A stretch of DNA of 64,000 nucleotides from Paenibacillus tundrae (lineage in GTDB: Bacteria > Bacillota > Bacilli > Paenibacillales > Paenibacillaceae): assembly GCF_030812775.1 (NCBI RefSeq), contig NZ_JAUSTI010000020.1, positions 1 to 64,000 on the forward strand, given 5' to 3'. The notes under the pieces are model-generated. The model saw only the letters and a program-made list of their open reading frames with translations. It did not search any database and was not told the DNA's origin. Below are positions 1-8,414 of this stretch, piece after piece. Position numbers and translations under genes: made by a program. Position 1 is the first letter of the stretch. Every line of letters starts with the position of its first letter.

Positions 1-35
1 CAGCGCCGACATTCGTTCTCGTCAGCAACTTTTAT

Positions 36-64
36 ATCTTATCACATCCGAACCAACTTTGCAA
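36..64 (-). promoter_or_regulatory. Strong sigma-A promoter P2, probably of an rRNA operon lying left of the window
   Basis: Read on the minus strand there is a -35 TTGCAA (59-64), a 17 bp spacer and a -10 TAAGAT (36-41). The transcript would leave the window at base 1. The sequence after the -10 contains GTTGCTGACGAGAACG, which to my memory resembles rrn leaders of Paenibacillus. The rRNA itself is outside the window, so the operon identity is inference. Confidence 0.6.
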
Positions 65-145
65 GCTCTTTTTTTAAGTTTCTTTCGAAGCTTATGTTGT
101 TTGCTTGCCGCACCGTGTTTCTCGTGTTTTCTTGGCCGGAATTAG

Positions 146-174
146 AATATACCATGCTGGTTTAATTATTGCAA
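146..174 (-). promoter_or_regulatory. Upstream tandem promoter P1 of the same leftward transcript
   Basis: On the minus strand there is TTGCAA (169-174), a 17 bp spacer and TATATT (146-151). It has the same -35 hexamer and spacer length as P2, 110 bp further upstream. Two near-consensus promoters in tandem are typical of rRNA or tRNA operons. Confidence 0.55.
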
Positions 175-655
175 CTCTTTTTTCAAATTTATTTATCTTT
201 TGAGTTTTGAGTCTAGTTTCATTTCGCTTGCTTTCAAACTAGATCTTAGACCACATATACCTAAACATCTCTCGTTCAGCCTATATCAATAGATATAAGC
301 CTACTAGATATTTAAAAGTGTTCTAACGTATTACCCTTCAATAACTTTCTCAATCTCTATTTTGATATAATCCTCGTAATAAAACCTACTAACTTAATCC
401 AATAATATATCTCTACCTAATGAACATAACATTCTCACCATATAATCCTCATTATAGAGGTAAAAGAGATAATAATATGAAGAAGCACACCTTTCTCACA
501 TTAATCTGGACTAAGGTAGACCAGGTTGAACTAATTCATCCCCCCATTAGACCGCTCTACTTCACTACACTTTACTCTGTACTATACTAGACTTCACTTT
601 CTCTTACTTCCAATATACCCATCCCGTTACCTTCACATCTTCAACACACTAACTC
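175..655. other. Gene-free AT-rich intergenic region
   Basis: No ORF of useful length, no ribosome site and no convincing terminator were seen here. The stretch lies between the leftward tandem promoters and the stop codon of the acetyltransferase gene. The plus strand is rich in C and T with many short CT/TA tracts. Confidence 0.5.
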
Positions 656-1207
656 TTACGCTTGAGATCTAAACCTACCCATTACAATAGTGTCATAGAA
701 CTTCCCGTCTGCATGCAATCGATCTCTCCTCATAATTCCCTCGACTTCAAAACCTACTTTCTTATAAAGTTCTACTGCTTTATCGTTCGTACCTAACACG
801 TTCAACGTCATTTTCTCGACACCCGTCGTATCTGCCCAATGAATAGATATCTCCAATAGCTTCTTCCCTATCCCATACCCCCAGAATTCTCTCGCAACAC
901 ATACACCGAATTCAACCTTGTGAGCAAAGCGTTGTAAGTCCACTCCTTCGCATCTCGCATAGCCTACAATTCGACCTTGTACCACAGCCACGAGAAACAG
1001 GTTTCTCGCCTTCTGTGCATCCACTTGGATGATACCCGCAAATCCTGCCTCATCAATGTACGCTTCACCCTGCTCGCGATCCATATTCTCGGTTTCGCCA
1101 TCAATCTGCACACGAAGTGAGGACAATTCACCAGCATCATTTTCCTCTGCCGATCTGATCGAATAGTTCATTCCTTTTACGTTAAATACCTGCTGTTCAA
1201 GAATCAT
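656..1207 (-). CDS. GNAT family N-acetyltransferase
   Basis: About 183 residues with one GNAT fold. The central strand and P-loop region carries the acetyl-CoA motif as FWGYGIGKKLLE, followed by the late motif VLGTNDKAVELYKKVGFEVEG, typical of RimI/PhnO-like enzymes that acetylate a small amine or peptide amino group. The start at 1207 is preferred because AAGGGGG lies 8 nt upstream; a longer frame to 1249 lacks such a site. It is the last gene after the two-component pair, about 50 bp downstream of the regulator stop, so it may be the operon tail or have its own promoter. The substrate cannot be told from sequence. Confidence 0.8.
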   Translation of the reverse strand: MILEQQVFNVKGMNYSIRSAEENDAGELSSLRVQIDGETENMDREQGEAYIDEAGFAGIIQVDAQKARNLFLVAVVQGRIVGYARCEGVDLQRFAHKVEFGVCVAREFWGYGIGKKLLEISIHWADTTGVEKMTLNVLGTNDKAVELYKKVGFEVEGIMRRDRLHADGKFYDTIVMGRFRSQA

Positions 1208-1257
1208 TAAAAATTCCCCCTTTCTCTCCATTACATATACATTCGTCATTGCACTAG

Positions 1258-2862
1258 CTAGCCAACTTCTGATGGACTCTTACCTGTGAGCATTTTGAAC
1301 ACCTGGCTAAAATATGTCGCATTCCGGAATCCCGTCATCTCACTGACTTCATACACCATGTAATTCCCCGACTGCAACAGCTCCATTGCCTTCTGGACTC
1401 GATAGCCGTTCAGATAACTCACAAAGTTTTCTCCACTCACCCTTTTAAATAACTGGCTCAGATATTTAGGATGCACAAAAAGACCCTTAGCGATCGCTTC
1501 AAAACTGATCTCTTCAGCGTAATGCAATTCCACGTATCGCTTGACCTGTTCTACGAGCTTATTGCTCTTCTTCTCGCCCATCTCCTTCCTTGTCTGCTCC
1601 AGCCAATTATGAATAATGTCGTCTAGCCAGCTTATCAGGTTCTGCAGAGCATACTTCGATTGAATTTCTTGCAAAAAATCACTCATGGCGAGCGGAGGGG
1701 TTAGCATCGGATAATGTCGATTCCAACTATGAATCAGCGTATCAAACAGACTCACGGCCACAACCTGCACATCCTGAATCCCATTACAACTCCCTCCATT
1801 CAGCAAACTACGGATATGATGCCATACCTCTTCTGCCAGATCAGGCCGGATATCCACCCACGCTTCATTCCATTGTCGCAGCAAAAGCGAGTAATCCGTC
1901 ACACTAGATTCTGCTGCTTCTGACGATTGATAACGATATACACGGCTGCCTCCCTGAAATTCTGCTGCTTCCAGCGCCTCTCTACTCTCCAGATAAGAAT
2001 CCATCACCTCGCACAAGTGACCCTTCACACGACCAATTCCAGCACTCAGTTCTAGCTTGAGGTACGTGAAAATCTGATCGATCATCTGCTCCACTAGCGA
2101 TTGAACCTGTTCAAGGTCATCATTCTCGGCAAATAACAGTAGCACAAATAAACGATCGGAATAGTCTACAATTTCTACCTGACAATCAGGCATATGTGGA
2201 ATCTGCTCCTTGATGGTCTCCTGAATAATGTCTGCTGCTCCGTAGCGTAGCAACTGCCAATCCCGCTCTTTCATCCGCGTTAGAAATCCAGGTCGATTAA
2301 GTTGTAGGCTGATGGCGCGTACTGGGGAGCCCTTACGAATCCCTACATAACTTATACGTTCATCTGGCAGCTCGTCTGCTCGATACCGCGTCGTTAACAA
2401 TTCATGCAGAAAGTGTTTGCGCAAATAGGGAAGCACTCTTCCTATCTCCTGTTTGTATGTCCGCTCTAGCCGCTCATGCCGCTCCCGTACATCCTGCTCC
2501 AGCAATACATCACGCAGCACAGACTCAATCTCCTCTACCTCTGCAGGCTTTAGCAAAAAGTGATTCACACCCCAGCGCATAGCTGCTCGGGCGTTCTCGA
2601 ATTCATCGTATCCGCTCAGAATGATAATCGGCAGATGAGGGTGTTCCTTCCGCAACGTTTGCGTCACCTCAAGTCCTGTCATTCCCGGCAGATACACATC
2701 CGTCATCACTAGATCAGGATGCAGACGATGAAATAGTTCCAGCGCATCTAACCCGTTGGAAGCTGTTCCGGCAATACGAAGACCGAGAGAAGACCAATGA
2801 ATGTGATCCGTTAAGGCTTTGATAATATGAGGATCATCGTCTACGAGCATGATCGTCTTCAT
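1258..2862 (-). CDS. YesN-type response regulator (receiver plus AraC HTH)
   Basis: 534 residues. An N-terminal CheY-like receiver carries the acidic pocket D8-D10, the phospho-acceptor D55 (in VMTDVYLPG) and K105. A central linker region of roughly 290 residues follows. The C-terminal AraC/XylS helix-turn-helix pair (about 430-534) includes the typical AMELLQSGNYMVYEVSEMTG helix region. The ATG overlaps the kinase stop by 4 nt, so the pair is translationally coupled. Regulators of this class usually activate the sugar ABC transporter beside them; here the transporter genes lie just upstream in the same direction, so autoregulation of the operon is likely. The inducing sugar is unknown. Confidence 0.92.
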   Translation of the reverse strand: MKTIMLVDDDPHIIKALTDHIHWSSLGLRIAGTASNGLDALELFHRLHPDLVMTDVYLPGMTGLEVTQTLRKEHPHLPIIILSGYDEFENARAAMRWGVNHFLLKPAEVEEIESVLRDVLLEQDVRERHERLERTYKQEIGRVLPYLRKHFLHELLTTRYRADELPDERISYVGIRKGSPVRAISLQLNRPGFLTRMKERDWQLLRYGAADIIQETIKEQIPHMPDCQVEIVDYSDRLFVLLLFAENDDLEQVQSLVEQMIDQIFTYLKLELSAGIGRVKGHLCEVMDSYLESREALEAAEFQGGSRVYRYQSSEAAESSVTDYSLLLRQWNEAWVDIRPDLAEEVWHHIRSLLNGGSCNGIQDVQVVAVSLFDTLIHSWNRHYPMLTPPLAMSDFLQEIQSKYALQNLISWLDDIIHNWLEQTRKEMGEKKSNKLVEQVKRYVELHYAEEISFEAIAKGLFVHPKYLSQLFKRVSGENFVSYLNGYRVQKAMELLQSGNYMVYEVSEMTGFRNATYFSQVFKMLTGKSPSEVG

Positions 2863-4706
2863 TTGTTTTCACCACCCAACCACTGATTTAGCTGCTCTTC
2901 TGTTTCGATGCGCGGCAACGTAATGACCACTTCGACTCCACCAAGCTCACCAACGCCTATACGAACCCCGTAATTCGTACCGCAATAGAGCTGAATCCGC
3001 TGATGTACGTTCTGCACGCCTATTCCTGACGTATCTTCCATCCTCCAACCTTCCGGCATACCCTGCCCATTATCCAAAATACGAATTACGATACCTGACG
3101 AAACTCGACTCCCTTCGTCTCCAGTCTCTTCATGAATATGCACTCGAATTCGCAGCATGTCTTCCTTCGGATGTCCGTGGATCACGGCATTCTCGATAAA
3201 GGGCTGCAAAATAATCTTCGGGATGTAATAACCTCTAACCCGCGGGTCAATCCTTTCCTGATAATCGATGGAGAACGGTAATCGTTCTGACTGAATGCTA
3301 ACATAACAACGGGCATGTTCTAATTCATCTCGAATATGAATAAACAACCTGCCCCCACTCAGTCCGATTCGCAGGAGCTTGCTAAGCTGTACAATCATAC
3401 GACTGATATCCTTCGCTTCATAATCAAGTGCACGCCAATGGATCATATCGAGTGTATTGTACAGAAAATGAGGTTTGATCTGTGCTTCAAGTAAACCTGT
3501 CTGTGCTGCCCGTTTAGCGCGACTCTCTTCCCGCACCTGCTCCATCAGCGTTGTCAGTTGGGACGCCATATGATTAAAGCCATATGCTAAATGAGCATAT
3601 TCCTCCGTAAATGAAAGCTGTACCCGGGTCTCAAAGTCACCCTTCTCTAATTGCCGCATTCGTTTGATTAATTGACGAATCGGATGAACAATGCGTCGCA
3701 CGAATAAACACGCAAGTATTGCTGAACACAATAGACCGATCACAGCAATGACAAGCACTTTCCACCCTGCTTCTCTAACTGGGGATAAGAGCATATGAAC
3801 AGGGATGGTCTGCACCAAGCGCCATTGAAGCATCGCTGGCCGGGAATACAGCACAAGCTGCGCGCCACCAGATTGCCCGGATACAACTTCGAACCCGTCA
3901 TCTCCATGCTCGGCATGCTCTTGAATCCAGGCACTGTCGACTAGCGGTATAGCGTTTTGTGCAGATATTGTGGAAGAAGCCTGATCCTCAGGTGCAGAAT
4001 CACCCATATGCATAATCACGTTACCCGCGGTATCGACCAGCAGTACTTGCCCATCCAACACCATGGGCATATCTGCAAATCGACGCACAATATCGGCACG
4101 ACTTAACCGAATGAGAACATAAGCTACAGTGTTACCTCGGCCGTTAAATATCCGCTGGGCATACCCGATCAGCGAGTGGCCAGACTCATTTTCCCTAAGA
4201 GGCACCCAGGCTCCATCAGCTTGCTCCAGCGCCACAAACCATTCGGCATCAGCAATTGTATTCACCGGGTAAATCCGGTCCTCTGTCGTTATCGTCACAC
4301 CATTAAAAGCATCCGTGTACAGCTCCACCGACGTAATACCCTCGCTAACGACCACCGTATGATCCAGTATTTTGGATACTTCGCGCCGCTGATGAATCTG
4401 GGTCAACCGGCCTTTGCCAGCGGTCTCCAAGAGAGTAGACAGCTCTCTATTGCTGGTCAGTGAGTATGCAGTCCCCGTCACACCTGTTATAAAATCAAAT
4501 CCTCGACGGGTGCTTTCATTAAGAAGGGCTAATCGCGCCTTGCTAATCTCGGTAAACGTGACTGCGGAGAAGGATTGATACGCCAACCAAACAATGACAG
4601 ACACCAGCAACAGGTTAAATGCAATAAAGCAAGTCACCATCAACGTGGAGAGCTTGCTTTGTTGCAGCTTCTGATTAAACCATCTGGATAATGCTCGTTT
4701 CCTCAT
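2859..4706 (-). CDS. YesM-type membrane sensor histidine kinase
   Basis: 615 residues. TM1 is about 18-42, an extracellular sensor region (dCache-like in size) spans about 43-312, and TM2 is about 314-336. A HAMP segment follows, then the His_kinase motif with phospho-acceptor H413 in IKPHFLYNTLD. The HATPase domain has the N box FIENAV (N506) and the G box DNGQGM (545-550). This LytS/YesM class phosphorylates YesN-type regulators, and its partner is the next gene. The sensor may read a ligand directly or through the adjacent lipoprotein; nothing in the sequence decides this. Confidence 0.92.
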   Translation of the reverse strand: MRKRALSRWFNQKLQQSKLSTLMVTCFIAFNLLLVSVIVWLAYQSFSAVTFTEISKARLALLNESTRRGFDFITGVTGTAYSLTSNRELSTLLETAGKGRLTQIHQRREVSKILDHTVVVSEGITSVELYTDAFNGVTITTEDRIYPVNTIADAEWFVALEQADGAWVPLRENESGHSLIGYAQRIFNGRGNTVAYVLIRLSRADIVRRFADMPMVLDGQVLLVDTAGNVIMHMGDSAPEDQASSTISAQNAIPLVDSAWIQEHAEHGDDGFEVVSGQSGGAQLVLYSRPAMLQWRLVQTIPVHMLLSPVREAGWKVLVIAVIGLLCSAILACLFVRRIVHPIRQLIKRMRQLEKGDFETRVQLSFTEEYAHLAYGFNHMASQLTTLMEQVREESRAKRAAQTGLLEAQIKPHFLYNTLDMIHWRALDYEAKDISRMIVQLSKLLRIGLSGGRLFIHIRDELEHARCYVSIQSERLPFSIDYQERIDPRVRGYYIPKIILQPFIENAVIHGHPKEDMLRIRVHIHEETGDEGSRVSSGIVIRILDNGQGMPEGWRMEDTSGIGVQNVHQRIQLYCGTNYGVRIGVGELGGVEVVITLPRIETEEQLNQWLGGENK

Positions 4707-4729
4707 GGAATCACTCTTTCGTCTTGGAG

Positions 4730-5578
4730 TTACCCTTTAAGCCCGGAGGTTGCGATTCCTTCCACGAAGTACTTCTGGCACACGATAAATACGATAAAAC
4801 ACGGCACTAGTGATAGCACTGACATGGCAAACATCGGACCCCAATCCGATTGGGAGCTGGAATCCAGGAACAGACGCAAACCTAGCGGCACCGTGTATTT
4901 ACTTACATCACTTAGATAGATCAACTGACTGAAGAAATCGTCCCATGTCCATAAGAATGTAAATATCATCGTGGTAACCAGTGCTGGAAACGCAAGTGGA
5001 ATAATGATCTTGGTGTATATTCTCACTGGACCACATCCATCAATAGTTGCCGCCTCATCCAGCTCTTTGGGAAGCCCCCGGAAGAACTGAACCATGAGGA
5101 AAATGAAAAACGCATCCGTTGCCAGCCATTTGGGCACAACGAGGGGTAGATACGTATTCACCCACTCCAGGTGGTTAAAAAGGATATATTGTGGGATCAG
5201 CGTGACATGATGCGGCAACATAATCGTCATGAGCATCAAGCCGAAGCAGATCGCTTTGAAACGAAAGTTCAGCCGGGCAAACGCATATGCTGCCATGGAG
5301 CAGGAGATCACATTCCCGAGCACAGCACCCAGCGACAACACGATGGAGTTGGTCAAAAAGCGCGAGAATGGATTGCCCTGGATTCCCGACCATCCAGTCA
5401 TATAATTTTGCCAGTTCCATTCCTTCGGCCAAAACCAGGTTTCCGTAAAGATCATATGTCCTGGTTTGAACGAACTGCCCAGCATCCAGAGGATGGGGTA
5501 CAACATAACAAAAGCGATGCCTGAGATCAGCACATGTTTGGCAACCACCCACGTAACGGAATTACGTTGTCCGATCAT
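4730..5578 (-). CDS. Sugar ABC transporter permease, MalG/LplC-like (CUT1)
   Basis: 282 residues, about six membrane helices. The EAA loop that docks the ATPase reads ELDEAATIDGCGPVRIYTKI (about residue 175-195). It is the inner-membrane half-channel that pairs with the permease encoded just upstream. No ATPase gene is present in this operon; CUT1 systems commonly share an MsmX-type ATPase encoded elsewhere, which fits here. It lies 23 bp upstream of the kinase gene. Confidence 0.9.
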   Translation of the reverse strand: MIGQRNSVTWVVAKHVLISGIAFVMLYPILWMLGSSFKPGHMIFTETWFWPKEWNWQNYMTGWSGIQGNPFSRFLTNSIVLSLGAVLGNVISCSMAAYAFARLNFRFKAICFGLMLMTIMLPHHVTLIPQYILFNHLEWVNTYLPLVVPKWLATDAFFIFLMVQFFRGLPKELDEAATIDGCGPVRIYTKIIIPLAFPALVTTMIFTFLWTWDDFFSQLIYLSDVSKYTVPLGLRLFLDSSSQSDWGPMFAMSVLSLVPCFIVFIVCQKYFVEGIATSGLKG

Positions 5579-6525
5579 GATTTCCCACCATCCTCATAGT
5601 GCACCCACAGCTTGCTACTGCGGAATACCAGCAATGTAAATACCCCGATCAGAACAACCAGCACCCACGCCATTGCGGAAGCATAGCCCATTTGAAAAAA
5701 GGAGAAGCCTTTTTTGTACAAATACAGAGAGTACATTAATGTTGAGTTCACTGGCCCTCCGCTACCATTACTTATAACGAAGGCCTGTGTGAACGACTGA
5801 AAGGATGTAATGAGTTGCATGACAAGATTGAAGAAGATGACAGGTGATAGGATCGGCAATGTTATATAGAAGAATCTCCGTAAAGGACCCGCACCGTCCA
5901 CGGCTGAAGCCTCATCATATTCAGGTGGAATCTGCTTCAAGCCTGCTAAGAAAATAATCATGGATGAACCGAACTGCCATACGGATAATAGTACAATTGA
6001 ATATAGAGCATACTTCGGATTAGCAACCCAATCCGGGGCTTTAATGCCCACCATAGCAAGCACACCGTTAAGTAACCCATCGCCGCCTAGCATTTTGCGC
6101 CATAACATGGCAATCGCCACACTGCCTCCAAGCAGCGTCGGGATGTAATACACTGTTCGGTAAATGCCGAGTCCACGTATGCCTTTGTTGAGTAGCATGG
6201 CGACAAGTAATGCAAAAATAAGCTTGACCGGTACCGATACGGCAACATAGGTGAACGTGACCTTGAGCGACTGGATAAACAGCTTATCCGATGTAAACAT
6301 CGTCATGTAGTTGTCCAGACCGACCCAGGAAGGGGCGGCCAGGATACTATAATTGGTAAAGGAAATATACAACGATACCAGCATGGGACCTAGGGTCAGA
6401 AATAACAATCCAACAAGCCATGGGGCGAGAAACAGAAGGGCAGCTCCGTTATGCGCGTATCTTCGTTTCACTCGCCGGGTGGCTACATTCTCGATTCGAG
6501 CTTGACTGACCTGTGATGTAGTCAT
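5575..6525 (-). CDS. Sugar ABC transporter permease, MalF/LplB-like (CUT1)
   Basis: 316 residues with an N-terminal cytoplasmic stretch and about six membrane helices starting near residue 28 (LLFLAPWLVGLLFL). The EAA loop is EYDEASAVDGAGPLRRF. The stop overlaps the next permease start (ATGA), so the two halves of the channel are translated together. The substrate is probably an oligosaccharide or glycoside, inferred from family only. Confidence 0.9.
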   Translation of the reverse strand: MTTSQVSQARIENVATRRVKRRYAHNGAALLFLAPWLVGLLFLTLGPMLVSLYISFTNYSILAAPSWVGLDNYMTMFTSDKLFIQSLKVTFTYVAVSVPVKLIFALLVAMLLNKGIRGLGIYRTVYYIPTLLGGSVAIAMLWRKMLGGDGLLNGVLAMVGIKAPDWVANPKYALYSIVLLSVWQFGSSMIIFLAGLKQIPPEYDEASAVDGAGPLRRFFYITLPILSPVIFFNLVMQLITSFQSFTQAFVISNGSGGPVNSTLMYSLYLYKKGFSFFQMGYASAMAWVLVVLIGVFTLLVFRSSKLWVHYEDGGKS

Positions 6526-6575
6526 CTTATCGCAACCTCCCCGCAGAATTAGAAAGTCTGGAACAGCTTCACTCG

Positions 6576-7910
6576 TTATTGACTCGATCCAAGCGTTGCT
6601 TTGGCACCTTCAATAAACTGGGCAATGACATCCTGCATGCTGCCCTGACCAAAGGCGATCTGCTCGCTTGTGCTCTTGAAGCTTGTGTCCACCTCAGCGA
6701 ATCCTTGCGGGTATGGCGGGTCGATCTCACTGGAATGCTTCGATACGGTATCAATGAATTGGAAAATAGCTTGTTCTGCTTCTGGCAATGTTGGTTGCAT
6801 CTGCTCACGAATGCTTGCGTTGACTGGCACACCACGTTCTGAGCCTAGAATTGCCGTTGCCTCTGGGTCATTTACCATAAAGTCAATGAACATAGCGACT
6901 TCCTTTGGATGCTTCGTTTTGGCATAACCGGAGAGAAATTGACCTGGTTTCAGGTATTCGCCGATTTGCTTTTCATTCTCGCCGTGAGGAAGTACTTGGA
7001 TGGCGATTTTATGATCCTGATTTTTGTTCACCTGCTGGAACGTCAGCAATTGGTTAGACCATGCAAAATCCATTGCCGCTGTTCCGAGTGAAATCGGTCG
7101 TGTCTCCAGTGCATTCGTTGTGGAAGCCGTCACCTCCGCAGAAGTTGCGCCTCCACTCTCACGTAGGGCAGCCCACATCTCAAACCACTGCTGTAACTCC
7201 TCATTCGTCGCTGTGATTGTGCCTCCGTCAAACAACCCTTTTCCCGTTTGCCGGATAAATACTTCAAACATATTCGTTGCTCCAGAAATATCTGCAGAGC
7301 CGTAGAATCCATCCCCTTTGGCTGCAGCAATCTTAGTCGCAATATCTTCAAAGTCCTTCCATGTCCAGCTCTCCTGAGGCTCTTCAATACCTAACTCCTG
7401 GAATACGGTAGCATCATAAATGACACCTGGTGCGTTGACTCCTAGGGTAATTGCGTACAATTTATCATCAATCGATCCGGCTGTGATCATACTCTGATCA
7501 TGATCCTTAGTCCGCAGCTCTTGGCTATCTGCATACGGCGTCAGGTCAAGCAAGGCACCACGCCGAGCAAAATCAGTCAGAAACGCGTAATCCATCTGTA
7601 GGATATCTGGGGCGTTAGAACCGGCTACCTGCGTGGTCAGCTTATCAAAATAACCATCCCAGCCTGAATATTCAGGTTTAATGGTGATGCCCGGATGCTT
7701 CTCTTCAAATAATTTGATCACTTTGGTTGTTAGATCATGTCTGGTCTGTGATCCCCACCAGGTCATACGAAGTTCAATCTTACCTGAGGTATCTCCTTTG
7801 CCTCCTTCGTCAGAAGAAGCCGTTGTACCGGAAGACCCTCCAGAACAGGCTGTAGCGAACAATAACAGGGACAGGCAGAACAGGGTTACCCACTTTTTCG
7901 TAATCATCAT
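6576..7910 (-). CDS. Sugar-binding lipoprotein of CUT1 ABC transporter
   Basis: About 444 residues. The chosen start (7910) begins MMITKKWVTL, a lipoprotein signal with the acceptor Cys at residue 22 (FATAC), followed by a Ser/Gly linker and a family-1 extracellular solute-binding domain (typical WWGSQTR and YSGWDGYFDKLTTQ regions). A longer frame reaches 8054 but would bury the signal peptide behind 48 residues; GGGGAGG about 10 nt before 7910 decides the start. It is the first gene of the operon and carries a perfect cre site in its leader, so it is probably repressed by CcpA when preferred sugars are present. Confidence 0.9.
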   Translation of the reverse strand: MMITKKWVTLFCLSLLLFATACSGGSSGTTASSDEGGKGDTSGKIELRMTWWGSQTRHDLTTKVIKLFEEKHPGITIKPEYSGWDGYFDKLTTQVAGSNAPDILQMDYAFLTDFARRGALLDLTPYADSQELRTKDHDQSMITAGSIDDKLYAITLGVNAPGVIYDATVFQELGIEEPQESWTWKDFEDIATKIAAAKGDGFYGSADISGATNMFEVFIRQTGKGLFDGGTITATNEELQQWFEMWAALRESGGATSAEVTASTTNALETRPISLGTAAMDFAWSNQLLTFQQVNKNQDHKIAIQVLPHGENEKQIGEYLKPGQFLSGYAKTKHPKEVAMFIDFMVNDPEATAILGSERGVPVNASIREQMQPTLPEAEQAIFQFIDTVSKHSSEIDPPYPQGFAEVDTSFKSTSEQIAFGQGSMQDVIAQFIEGAKATLGSSQ

Positions 7911-7938
7911 GAATGAAATTCCTCCCCTTTTTGCATTT

Positions 7939-7953
7939 ATGAAATCGCTTACA
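7939..7953 (-). promoter_or_regulatory. Catabolite-responsive element (cre)
   Basis: The minus strand reads TGTAAGCGATTTCA, an exact match to the Bacillus consensus TGWAANCGNTNWCA. It begins 28 bp upstream of the lipoprotein start codon and would overlap the transcription start if the TACAAT at 7960-7965 is the -10. CcpA bound here would block initiation. Confidence 0.8.
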
Positions 7954-7959
7954 AAATCT

Positions 7960-7965
7960 ATTGTA
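7960..7965 (-). promoter_or_regulatory. Candidate -10 of the sugar ABC operon
   Basis: TACAAT on the minus strand with no good -35 at 16-18 bp, as expected of a promoter needing an activator such as the YesN-like regulator. A perfect TTGACA lies further upstream, but the hexamer 17 bp after it (TTATGT) is poor. Confidence 0.35.
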
Positions 7966-8054
7966 ACGATCCATTGCCGCACATGACATAAACAAAAGTA
8001 AGCTTTCCTGTCAAAAAAGTAAGGGGTTATTACATCAAGTGGAATTCGAATCAC

Positions 8055-8414
8055 ACATGAGCTTCTGCATCTCTGATAAGATCAGCTGTGTATTTAGGTG
8101 GAGGTTAATCTTCATGGATATGGTATTATAGCAGGTTCATTTAATCAATAGGTTCAAGGCATTTTCAAGAGATAGGTCATCCGAAAAGAGAAAAAAAAGA
8201 TACCCACAGCCGCCGTAGGAAATACGACGGGGCTATGAATATCTCTGGTAATTGAGATAATTGAGATAACTCAGGTAATTTTAGGTGACTTAGTGAAATT
8301 AAATGATAACTATGGATTACATAGATTCTAGAGATCTATTATCTCAAAATTCTCTATTTATCTAGAGTAATTAATAATATCTGAGGATTCTGAGTACCCT
8401 AACCTACCTAGTGC
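8055..8414. other. Intergenic region between NRPS operon end and sugar operon
   Basis: Holds the NRPS operon terminator (8191-8243) and, at 8250-8345, AT-rich DNA with short direct repeats of TTGAGATAA and related words. No ORF was seen. It separates the NRPS stop codon from the terminator by about 170 bp, an unusually long 3' untranslated tail. Confidence 0.5.
8191..8243 (-). terminator. Rho-independent terminator of the NRPS operon
   Basis: On the minus strand a long imperfect stem (arms about 8199-8217 and 8223-8243, loop TTTCC, one CC bulge, some G-U pairs) is followed directly by eight T residues. No equivalent T tract follows on the plus strand, so it acts leftward, after the thioesterase module. 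Confidence 0.85.
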
